Source: Flavobacterium tistrianum (GTDB taxonomy: Bacteria; Bacteroidota; Bacteroidia; Flavobacteriales; Flavobacteriaceae). From it: a stretch of 64,000 nt of DNA. The first letter of the stretch is position 1. Every line of letters starts with the position of its first letter. The stretch is taken from contig NZ_QJRH01000065.1 of NCBI RefSeq assembly GCF_003254545.1, forward strand, positions 1-64,000. Direction: 5' to 3'. Below are positions 1-6,985 of this stretch, in pieces. Under the pieces are notes generated by a model that saw only the letters and a program-made list of their open reading frames with translations, was not told the DNA's origin and made no database searches. Position numbers and translations under genes: made by a program.

Positions 1-1
1 T

Positions 2-2140
2 GGAAAAGTTAAGTTTGAAATCGTGGGAACGCTTCCGACAGGATTAACTTTAAATTCAGATTACACCATCACTGTTGCGCCAAACACGCCAGCTGCAAAT
101 TATAATGTAGAATATAAAATCTGCGAAAACACAAATCCAACAAACTGCGATTCTGTAATTACAGTAGTAAAAGTTACAGGTGGAAATCTTGTAGCAAATG
201 AAGATTTAGTGCCATCAGCAGTTGGAGTAAACATTCCGCAGAAAGTAATCAACGTTTTTGAGAATGATACTAAAGATGGAAATAAATTAACGCCATCAGA
301 CGTAGATCTTAAAGTAACTCAAGCAGATCCAAAAGGATATTTAACTGTAGATGCAGACGGAAATGTTGTATTAGCACCAAATGCACCTGCAGGAGAGTAT
401 GAATTGACATACACAATATGCGAGAAATTAAATCCAAATAACTGTGATTCAAATGTTGTAAAAGTTACCGTAACCGAACCAAAAATGACAGTAGTTGCAA
501 ATAGCTATTGTTCAAACAATGTTCCTTATGTTAATTATACAGTTGCACCAGAAAATTTCACAGCACATAATTCATTAACTGTTAGATGGATTGATAGCAA
601 CAATAATGTTGTGGCAACTCAGACCAATCTGCCATTAAGCGGTAACATTTTATGGCCAGGAGCAGAGATTGACAGTAACCAAAACGGAACAGATTGGCCA
701 GGATGGATTTTAAATAACGGAATATGGGCAGAAGGAGCAGATGGATTTGAAGCTACTAGAAATGGAGTGAAAATTGAGTTTTCATTAAATCCGACGGTTA
801 CAGTTTCTGTTGCTTATCCGCCAGCTACGCCAGATTGTAACGCTCGTCCAACATTTAGCATAAAAGCAAATAATGATGAGGCGGGACCAGTAAATGCAAA
901 GAAAGGGGTAAATGCTAACATTAATATTTTTGAAAATGACTTATTAAACGGAGCAAAATTTAAAGCTTCAGATGTTGTTTTATCAGTTCCAGTTGTACAT
1001 CCAAATATTTCATTGAATGCAGACGGTTCAATCAACATTGCAGCAAATACACCAGATGGAGTTTACGAATTGACTTATCAGATTTGTGAAGCTGCAAATG
1101 CATCAAATTGCAGTCAAGCGGTAATTAAGATTACGGTTGACAATGTTGTAGATCCAACTCCGCCAACAGAAAATAAAATTATACTGAACAATGAAAATGA
1201 TATTAGTGCTGACGGTATTAATGGTTCATTAGAATTTGTAAATGTTTTAGAAAATGATTTAATAAACGGGCAGCCAATAAATCCTGCAGATGTTATAATT
1301 AAGCCCGTAACAGAAAGTCCATATTTTGAATGGAATGCTGACGGAACGGTAAATGTTAAGCCAAACACGCCAGGAGGAAATTATCCGTTGACTTATCAGG
1401 TTTGTGAAAAAGCTAATGGGGCAAATTGCTCAACAGCTGTATTAAATGTTTTTGTTGAAGTGCCAGCTATTTCGGTAATCAAAACAGCAGTTTTCAATGA
1501 CGAAAATAAGAGCGGTTTTGCAAATGCAGGAGAAACCATTACATACAAATTTACAGTAACCAATACAGGAAATGTGCCTTTAGTTGGAATTACAATAAAC
1601 GATCCATTGTCAGGAGTTGTAGTTTCTGGACAAGCAATCAATTTGGGTGTAAATGAATCTAACGAAACGAATTTCACAGCGGTTTACAAAATCACTCAAG
1701 AAGACATTAACCGAGGCAGTGTGAGTAATCAGGCAACTGTAAAAGGAAGTAGTGTAAGAGGAGTTGTAGTCGAAGATCAGTCAGACGATGCAAGCAACAG
1801 TGGAGACAGTCCAACAGTTTTAGACTTAAACGGATGTTCAATTAAAGTAATGAATGCTTTCTCTCCAAACGGAGACAACAAGAATGCAAGATTCTATATA
1901 AGAGGAATAGAATGTTACCCAGAAAATACAGTAGAAATTTATAACCGTTGGGGAGTTTTGGTTTTCAATATAGATCAGTATAACAATAATGACAGAGTTT
2001 TTGTTGGATATTCTAACGGACGCTCTACGATCAAACAAACAGATGGTCTTCCAGTTGGAACGTATTTCTATATCTTAAAATACAAAGACAGCGCTCAGAA
2101 GTCTCACCAAGAATCTGGTTACTTATACCTAAATAAATAA
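2..2140 (+). CDS. Giant T9SS adhesin, C-terminal part (type B sorting domain), 5' truncated
   Basis: The frame is open from base 2, so this is the 3' end of a larger gene. The GTG at 23 is only an internal valine codon. What is visible is a chain of roughly 90-residue beta-sandwich repeats. Each has a core like VFENDxxxG, then NADGxVxxxPNxPxGxYxLTYxICExxNxxNC, so each carries a spaced cysteine pair. After about residue 480 comes a DUF11-like domain (AGETITYKFTVTNTGNVPL). The last 95 or so residues (MNAFSPNGDNKN, IYNRWG, PVGTYFYILKYK) form the gliding-motility-associated C-terminal domain, which sends cargo through the T9SS as a type B substrate. The protein is therefore probably a SprB-like cell-surface adhesin. 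The PorP/SprF-like gene directly downstream fits, because type B substrates usually need such a partner. The adhesive target is unknown. Confidence 0.88.
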   Translation, partial: GKVKFEIVGTLPTGLTLNSDYTITVAPNTPAANYNVEYKICENTNPTNCDSVITVVKVTGGNLVANEDLVPSAVGVNIPQKVINVFENDTKDGNKLTPSDVDLKVTQADPKGYLTVDADGNVVLAPNAPAGEYELTYTICEKLNPNNCDSNVVKVTVTEPKMTVVANSYCSNNVPYVNYTVAPENFTAHNSLTVRWIDSNNNVVATQTNLPLSGNILWPGAEIDSNQNGTDWPGWILNNGIWAEGADGFEATRNGVKIEFSLNPTVTVSVAYPPATPDCNARPTFSIKANNDEAGPVNAKKGVNANINIFENDLLNGAKFKASDVVLSVPVVHPNISLNADGSINIAANTPDGVYELTYQICEAANASNCSQAVIKITVDNVVDPTPPTENKIILNNENDISADGINGSLEFVNVLENDLINGQPINPADVIIKPVTESPYFEWNADGTVNVKPNTPGGNYPLTYQVCEKANGANCSTAVLNVFVEVPAISVIKTAVFNDENKSGFANAGETITYKFTVTNTGNVPLVGITINDPLSGVVVSGQAINLGVNESNETNFTAVYKITQEDINRGSVSNQATVKGSSVRGVVVEDQSDDASNSGDSPTVLDLNGCSIKVMNAFSPNGDNKNARFYIRGIECYPENTVEIYNRWGVLVFNIDQYNNNDRVFVGYSNGRSTIKQTDGLPVGTYFYILKYKDSAQKSHQESGYLYLNK

Positions 2141-2148
2141 AATGGAAT

Positions 2149-2172
2149 ACGGCTTAGTTAATTCTAAGCCGT
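2149..2172 (+). terminator. Hairpin between the adhesin and PorP/SprF genes
   Basis: A 9-bp stem, ACGGCTTAG / CTAAGCCGT, surrounds a 6-nt loop just after the adhesin stop codon. No T-run follows (the next bases are tctaaaaac). It may therefore be a processing or partial attenuation element that lowers expression of the downstream genes rather than a full terminator. Confidence 0.4.
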
Positions 2173-2188
2173 TCTAAAAACTTAATAA

Positions 2189-3100
2189 ATGAAAAAATTA
2201 ATTTTAGTTTTTATGTTTTTTTCGATTGTGTCCAATGCGCAGCAAGACGCGCAGTACACACAATATATGTACAACACAATCGAAGTCAATCCCGCGTATG
2301 CAGGTTCACGAGGAGCTTTAAGCGTTTTTGGTTTATATCGTACACAATGGATTGGACTTGACGGAGCGCCAGAAACAAGCACGTTTTCTGTTAATACACC
2401 TTTAAATAACAGCGATTTAGGACTTGGAGTTTCTTTGGTAAATGATAAAATCGGACCAACGGTAGAAAATACTTTATCGGCAGATTTGTCTTATACAATT
2501 CCTACTTCAGAATCATGGAATTTATCTTTTGGTATAAAAGGAACAGCCAATCTTTTCAATATTGATATTAATAAATTAAGCTACGAAGATCAGGACGATC
2601 CGCAGTTTCAGAATCTTAAAAATAAGTTTTCGCCAAACGTTGGAGCTGGAATTTATTATCATTCAGATAGAGCTTACATCGGATTATCGGTTCCTAATTT
2701 CATAGAAACAAATCGTTATGATTCAGATGATGTCGCTATTTTCAAAGAGAAAATCAATTATTATTTAATAGCCGGTTATGTATTTAATCTGGATCGTTTA
2801 GAATACATCAAATTCAAACCAGCATTAATGACAAAAATGGTTGAAGGAGCACCTTTACAAGTCGATGTATCAGGAAATTTTATGTTTAACGACAAATTCG
2901 TTTTAGGACTTGCTTATCGTTGGAGTGCATCTGTAAGTGCAATGGCAGGATTTCAAGTGACAAAAGGAATGTACATCGGTTATGGTTACGATCATGAAAC
3001 TACACAATTAAGAAAATACAATTCTGGATCTCATGAGATTTTCTTAAGATTCGAATTCTTTAATAATTACAATAAAATGATATCCCCAAGATTCTTTTAA
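2189..3100 (+). CDS. PorP/SprF family type IX secretion membrane protein
   Basis: This 303-residue protein has a short signal peptide ending in SNAQ. It then shows the family hallmarks: QDAQYTQYMYN, the NPAYAGSRG motif, YRTQWIGLDGAP, and many short amphipathic beta strands of an outer-membrane barrel. The family includes PorP of Porphyromonas and SprF of F. johnsoniae. SprF-like members are known to be needed for secretion or anchoring of adjacent type B cargo. The gene lies 48 bp after the adhesin and 8 bp before the PorE-like gene, so the three probably form one unit. A role as dedicated partner of the upstream adhesin is an inference from position. It resembles a local sprF paralogue rather than the sprB locus itself, because in F. 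johnsoniae sprB and sprA lie far apart. Confidence 0.88.
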   Translation: MKKLILVFMFFSIVSNAQQDAQYTQYMYNTIEVNPAYAGSRGALSVFGLYRTQWIGLDGAPETSTFSVNTPLNNSDLGLGVSLVNDKIGPTVENTLSADLSYTIPTSESWNLSFGIKGTANLFNIDINKLSYEDQDDPQFQNLKNKFSPNVGAGIYYHSDRAYIGLSVPNFIETNRYDSDDVAIFKEKINYYLIAGYVFNLDRLEYIKFKPALMTKMVEGAPLQVDVSGNFMFNDKFVLGLAYRWSASVSAMAGFQVTKGMYIGYGYDHETTQLRKYNSGSHEIFLRFEFFNNYNKMISPRFF

Positions 3101-3108
3101 TACGACCT

Positions 3109-5121
3109 ATGAAAGCTATAAAATTAATTTTGATTGTTTTACTGTCTAGTTTTATTTCAAATGTGAATGCGCAAAATCTATTCACTAACATGAATATAAA
3201 ATATGCAGATAAAAAATACGAAGAATACGCTTACGCGGATGCAATAAAAGTTTACGAGACTTTGGTAACTGATCAGACTACCGATCAAGGAATAATTCAG
3301 CGTTTGGCAAATTCATATTATTTTAATGGAGAATTGAAAAGCGCATTAAAATGGTACGAACAGTTATTCGTGATAAACGAAAACCAAGATGCCGAATATT
3401 TGTATCGATATGCGCAATCGTTAAAATCAGTAGGAGACTATCGAAAGTCTGATGAGATTTTACAAAAATTCAATCATAAGGCAAGTGCAGAAAAAAGAGC
3501 AGATTTAATCAGAAATGATAAAAACTACTTGGAAGATATTAAAGAAAACTCAGGCAGATTTCAAATTGCTGATGCTGGAGTCAATTCTAGGTATTCAGAT
3601 TACGGAAGCGTTGTTTACAATAACAAAATTGTTTTTACTTCTGCACGTGATACGGGTGGAGTTGTGAAAGCTAATTTTCAATGGACAAACAGATCGTTTT
3701 CTAGATTGTACACAGCCGATTTACTTCCAGACGGAAGCGTTGGAAAGCCAGAACTTTTGGTAAAAAGAAAAAAAGACAATTTTAATGAGTCAAGTCCGAT
3801 TTTTACAAAAGACGGACGCACTATGTATTTTACGCGAAATAATTTTACAGATGGTAAAAGAAGAAGCAACGATAAAAACGTAACGCTTCTTAAATTATAC
3901 AAAGCAGAACTTGTCGATAACACTTGGCAAAATGTAAAAGAACTTCCATTTAATAGTGATCAATACAGCACGGCACATCCAGCTTTAAGTGTTGACGAAA
4001 AAACATTGTATTTTGCATCAGATATGCCAGGAACGTTAGGTCAGTCTGATATTTATAAAGTTGCAATCAATCAAGACGGAACTTTTGGTACGCCAGAAAA
4101 TTTAGGTCCATCTATAAATACCGAAGGAAGAGAAACTTTTCCTTTCATTTCTGGAGATAACGAATTGTATTTTGCTTCTGACGGACGTCCAGGCTTAGGC
4201 GGATTGGATATTTTTGCTTCTCGCATAAAGGCAAACGGAAGTTATGATGATGTTTTAAATGTTGGCGAACCTGTAAACAGCAAGCAAGACGATTTTGCTT
4301 TCAGTATTGACAGTAAAAGCAGAAGCGGTTATTTTTCTTCAAATAGAGAAAGCGGACTAGGTTTAGATGATATTTACAGATTTACAGAAACAAGAAGATT
4401 AATCTGCGAGCAAAACTTGTCAGGAACAGTTACCGATGCAGAAACAAACGAAATCTTAGCCAATACCTCTTTGACTTTGTTTAATGAAAAATTTGATCCA
4501 GTTGGAACAATCACTACAGACGAAAAAGGAAACTACATTTTTCCTGATTTAAGATGTGGCAAAAAATATACTATTAGAACTGCTAAAACAGATTACAATG
4601 CCAAAGAAGTTGCGGTAACAATCCTTAAAGAAAAAGGAGAAACTACTCAAATGATTGCATTAAACAAAGTTTTCAAACCTCTTGTTGCAAAAACTGTAGC
4701 CATCAAAAAAACGACAATTAGTCCAGTAAAAGTGGGTTCTATAAGAGTAGGAGTAGATATTGCAAAACTGTTAAATCTGCCTATGAATTTCTTTGATTTA
4801 GGTAAAGCGACTATTAAAAAGACATCAGAGCCACAATTAATGAAAGTGGTAAATCTTTTAAATGAATATCCAACAATGAAACTGGATATTCGTTCACATA
4901 CAGACAGTCGTTCTTCTTCAGAAAGCAATCAGATTCTTTCAGAAAAAAGAGCGCAGTCAACCAAAAATTGGCTAATTCAAAAAGGAATCAGCGAAGACAG
5001 ATTGACAGCTAAAGGTTATGGTGAAACGCAATTAGTCAACAAATGTGCTGATGGCGTAAAATGTACAGAAAAACAGCACATGCAAAATAGACGAAGCGAG
5101 TTTATTATTGTGTCGATGTAA
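3109..5121 (+). CDS. PorE-like OmpA family protein (TPR, PD40, CRD, OmpA_C)
   Basis: The 670-residue protein starts with a signal peptide (to about residue 22, NVNAQ). TPR-like helices follow at about 28-125. WD40/PD40 strands run from about 150 to 425, with repeated segments such as SPIFTKDGRTMYFTR, HPALSVDEKTLYFASD and LGGLDIF. A carboxypeptidase-regulatory-like domain lies at about 432-510. The C-terminal OmpA domain, about 550-668, carries the peptidoglycan-binding region (IRSHTDSRSSSESN, LSEKRAQS, NRRSEFIIV). This domain order is that of PorE, a periplasmic T9SS component that links PorP to the peptidoglycan. The gene follows a PorP/SprF gene by 8 bp, which fits such a pair. It is probably one of several paralogues in the genome, so no gene symbol is given. 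A strong terminator follows it. Confidence 0.85.
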   Translation: MKAIKLILIVLLSSFISNVNAQNLFTNMNIKYADKKYEEYAYADAIKVYETLVTDQTTDQGIIQRLANSYYFNGELKSALKWYEQLFVINENQDAEYLYRYAQSLKSVGDYRKSDEILQKFNHKASAEKRADLIRNDKNYLEDIKENSGRFQIADAGVNSRYSDYGSVVYNNKIVFTSARDTGGVVKANFQWTNRSFSRLYTADLLPDGSVGKPELLVKRKKDNFNESSPIFTKDGRTMYFTRNNFTDGKRRSNDKNVTLLKLYKAELVDNTWQNVKELPFNSDQYSTAHPALSVDEKTLYFASDMPGTLGQSDIYKVAINQDGTFGTPENLGPSINTEGRETFPFISGDNELYFASDGRPGLGGLDIFASRIKANGSYDDVLNVGEPVNSKQDDFAFSIDSKSRSGYFSSNRESGLGLDDIYRFTETRRLICEQNLSGTVTDAETNEILANTSLTLFNEKFDPVGTITTDEKGNYIFPDLRCGKKYTIRTAKTDYNAKEVAVTILKEKGETTQMIALNKVFKPLVAKTVAIKKTTISPVKVGSIRVGVDIAKLLNLPMNFFDLGKATIKKTSEPQLMKVVNLLNEYPTMKLDIRSHTDSRSSSESNQILSEKRAQSTKNWLIQKGISEDRLTAKGYGETQLVNKCADGVKCTEKQHMQNRRSEFIIVSM

Positions 5122-5141
5122 AAGAATACTCATATAAAATT

Positions 5142-5180
5142 AAAAACCCTTTTCTGAATTTTAGAAAAGGGTTTTTATTT
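5142..5180. terminator. Strong bidirectional terminator
   Basis: A perfect 14-bp stem (AAAAACCCTTTTCT / AGAAAAGGGTTTTT) has a 7-nt loop. T-rich flanks on both strands allow it to end both the plus-strand PorE-like gene and the minus-strand gene that stops at 5179. Confidence 0.9.
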
Positions 5181-5520
5181 ATGAATTAATGCAGTTTGAA
5201 TCGTTCATTACTATTTCATTAATCTCACTTAAAAATTCAAATTCATCCAAAGGAATTAATTGCAATACAGTTTCTAATATTAAACTCACATTAATAGACT
5301 GTTTTTTATTATTCTCTAAAAATATATGAGCGTTTTGATCTAGAGCCAAAATAGATAGTTTCAGCATATCGGAAATAAAATAACCCATTTCAGAATAATT
5401 TTGAAATTTAATCTGAGCAACATTTGAATCGGTTTTATCATTTCCTGGTTTTAAAGTATGAAAATATAAAGTGGTTAATTTTTTTAGATGATCTAAATTT
5501 TTGATTTCGGTCGCTTCCAT
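5179..5520 (-). CDS. Hypothetical protein, divergent from an XRE regulator
   Basis: I do not recognise this roughly 113-residue protein. It has no signal peptide or membrane segment. It is predicted to be mostly helical and fairly acidic (for example LDEFEFLSEINEIV). The ATG at 5520 (MEATEIKNLDHLKK) is preferred over a TTG at 5553, because a -7 box (TACATTTG, reading on the minus strand at 5558-5551) covers the TTG. The gene is divergent from the small XRE-type regulator at 5636, and a perfect 20-bp palindrome sits between them. It may therefore be controlled by that regulator, possibly as its partner. The coding potential looks real, but the function is unknown. Confidence 0.6.
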   Translation of the reverse strand: MEATEIKNLDHLKKLTTLYFHTLKPGNDKTDSNVAQIKFQNYSEMGYFISDMLKLSILALDQNAHIFLENNKKQSINVSLILETVLQLIPLDEFEFLSEINEIVMNDSNCINS

Positions 5521-5550
5521 AATAATGTTTAGTATTTCTATGATGAAATT

Positions 5551-5558
5551 CAAATGTA
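5551..5558 (-). promoter_or_regulatory. -7 promoter box for the gene at 5179-5520
   Basis: On the minus strand the sequence reads TACATTTG, a perfect match to the Bacteroidetes TAnnTTTG box. It lies 31 bases upstream of the chosen ATG. The adjacent palindrome covers the region where the -33 element should be. Confidence 0.6.
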
Positions 5559-5572
5559 CGAAAAACTTTAAA

Positions 5573-5592
5573 TAACATACTATAGTATGTTA
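5573..5592. promoter_or_regulatory. Perfect 20-bp palindrome, candidate operator
   Basis: The sequence is TAACATACTA followed directly by its reverse complement, with no mismatch and no spacer. It sits between the divergent unknown gene and the XRE regulator. On the minus strand it covers about -27 to -46 relative to the start predicted from the -7 box at 5551-5558. This is a typical binding layout for a dimeric helix-turn-helix protein. Confidence 0.65.
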
Positions 5593-5635
5593 AAAATAAT
5601 AAATAGAAAACGCAAATTGTCTGAAATTAAAAGAA

Positions 5636-5851
5636 GTGGAGCAGTCAGAAGAATTAAAGCGTTTAGGAGCTCGAATTAAAGAGCTTAGAAATGCCAAAGG
5701 ATTATCACAAGCTAAACTAGGATTGTTGATATTGAAAGATCAGCAATCTATACATAAAGTTGAAGCAGGTGAATTTAATCCTACTTATATTTATTTACTT
5801 GCACTGGCTAAAGGGTTAGAAATTTCAATAAGTGAATTGCTTGATTTTTAA
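5636..5851 (+). CDS. Small XRE family helix-turn-helix transcriptional regulator
   Basis: This 71-residue protein is a single HTH_3/Cro-C1 domain: LGARIKELRNAKGLSQAKLG (first helices), then DQQSIHKVEAGEFNPT (recognition helix and turn), then LLALAKGLEISISELLDF. The start is a GTG, since no ATG exists between the upstream in-frame stop and the conserved domain. Proteins of this size act as dimeric repressors, as antitoxins, or as controllers of restriction systems. No restriction genes are adjacent. The perfect palindrome 44 bp upstream is the likely operator and suggests autoregulation. The neighbour on the minus strand may be co-controlled. Confidence 0.85.
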   Translation: MEQSEELKRLGARIKELRNAKGLSQAKLGLLILKDQQSIHKVEAGEFNPTYIYLLALAKGLEISISELLDF

Positions 5852-6405
5852 TCTAAAATATTATTTCCTTAGTCCCAGCGTGACGAAATATTTATAGAAA
5901 AAATATTATATCCCATCCAAAAGCCCCAGCGGGGTGATATGTCGCTCCTCTGGAGCTTTTTTCTTTTACCATGATTTTTTGGCTATAAATATTATGCTCC
6001 TTTGGAGCTTTTTTCTTTCGCTATAATTTTTACCTATAAATATTATGCTCCGGGAGCATTGTTAATGTTCAAAAAAAAAGAAAAAACTCCGTTAGGAGTT
6101 ACAGATCGGTAGAACGCAAAGGTCTATCCGTGTTCATATGTCCCGTAGGGACATTTGATTGGATATTAAAAATCAATTAATAAAGATGAAATTTATATTT
6201 TGTTGTCTGTGCATCAGAACGTTAAAAAATCTACTTTTTCTCAAAAAACAATTCTAAACAAATTCATTCTTTAAACTATAATTTTGAAAATCTAAATTTT
6301 TATGTATTTTGTTTAAAATGAATCGGTTATGATTTTAAAAAATCGATTTCGTTGCAAATTGTGTTGGTTTTTGTTTTAACTTTATAAATCTAAAAATTTT
6401 TCATT
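5852..6405. other. 554-bp intergenic region with a cluster of hairpin repeats
   Basis: I see no convincing gene here. The left half (5924-6154) holds six short palindromes with GC-rich arms, described separately. The right half (about 6160-6405) is very AT-rich and leads into the CBS gene. It presumably holds that gene's promoter, but I found no clean TAnnTTTG box. Confidence 0.7.
5924..6154. repeat. Cluster of six short palindromic (REP-like) hairpins
   Basis: The palindromes are: CCCC-AGC-GGGG at 5924-5934; GCTCC-TCT-GGAGC at 5944-5956; GCTCC-TTT-GGAGC at 5996-6008; ATGCTCC-G-GGAGCAT at 6045-6059; AACTCC-GTTA-GGAGTT at 6085-6100; and ATGTCCC-GTA-GGGACAT at 6138-6154. The second and third are followed by similar TTTTTTCTTT runs, and the spacer ATAAATATTATGCTCC occurs twice. 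Several share the core CTCC...GGAG, so they look like related copies of a dispersed intergenic element. Confidence 0.75.
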
Positions 6406-6831
6406 ATGACTGTAGATCAAATACTTAAAGCAAAAGGAAGAAATGTTTATTCGATTTTCTCCAATTTAACGGTTTATGATGCGTTAAAAGTGATGGGAGA
6501 AAAAAACATTGGGGCAATTTTAGTTATGGATGATAATATTTTAAAAGGAATATTATCGGAGAGGGATTATGCCCGAAAAATTGTACTGAAAGATAAATCT
6601 TCAAAAGAAACTTTTGTTCATGAGATTATGGAAAGTCATGTTTTTACAGTAAAACTTTCAGATAATCTTGAAGATTGTATGGAACTTATGAGCGAAAAAA
6701 GAATAAGACACCTACCTGTTTTAGAAGATGGAAATGTGGTTGGAGTTATTTCAATCAGCGATGTAGTGAAGGCAATTATAGAAATTCAGAAAGACACAAT
6801 CAACCATTTGAATTCTTATATTTCTCAATAA
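6406..6831 (+). CDS. CBS domain-pair protein
   Basis: The 141-residue soluble protein is a single Bateman module. The first CBS motif covers about residues 5-65 (VYSIFSNLTVYDALKVMGEKNIGAILVMD, then GILSERDYARKIVL). The second covers about 75-130 (VHEIMESHVFTVKLSDNLEDCMELMSEKRIRHLPVLEDGNVVGVISISDVV). Such stand-alone modules bind adenine nucleotides or NAD(H) and usually act as sensors that modulate a partner. No partner is adjacent, so the regulated process is unknown. The gene stands alone between an AT-rich intergenic region and a rho-independent terminator. Confidence 0.9.
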   Translation: MTVDQILKAKGRNVYSIFSNLTVYDALKVMGEKNIGAILVMDDNILKGILSERDYARKIVLKDKSSKETFVHEIMESHVFTVKLSDNLEDCMELMSEKRIRHLPVLEDGNVVGVISISDVVKAIIEIQKDTINHLNSYISQ

Positions 6832-6862
6832 AGCATACCTAAAAACGATAAAAATTCAAACG

Positions 6863-6887
6863 AGTCCAATTTCTATTGGACTTTTTC
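6863..6887 (+). terminator. Terminator after the CBS gene
   Basis: An 8-bp stem, AGTCCAAT / ATTGGACT, has the loop TTCT and is followed by a T-run. Confidence 0.85.
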
Positions 6888-6952
6888 TATTTATTCGAAT
6901 AAATTTTAGGAAAAGAAAACGCTAAAAAGACGCCATTTTAAAACAAGACTTA

Positions 6953-6960
6953 TATCTTTG
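6953..6960 (+). promoter_or_regulatory. -7 promoter box for maeB
   Basis: TATCTTTG matches TAnnTTTG and lies 25 bases before the maeB ATG. No clear -33 TTG is visible at the usual distance. Confidence 0.6.
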
Positions 6961-6985
6961 TAAGCTAGAATAAAAGCTAAAAACA

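Noticed and set aside
23-25. GTG at 23 as the start of the first gene
   Set aside because: The frame is open upstream to base 2 and reads as repeat sequence, so this is an internal valine codon of a truncated gene.
2-2140. Identification of the first gene as sprB itself
   Set aside because: It ends with the same kind of sorting domain and a SprF-like gene follows, but in F. johnsoniae sprB lies far from sprA. A paralogous adhesin is more likely.
5521-5553. Longer start (TTG at 5553) for the unknown minus-strand gene
   Set aside because: The TTG overlaps the -7 promoter box, and the ATG at 5520 gives a better N-terminus.
5924-6154. CRISPR array in the hairpin cluster
   Set aside because: The hairpins differ from each other, have no regular repeat-spacer spacing, and no cas genes are present.
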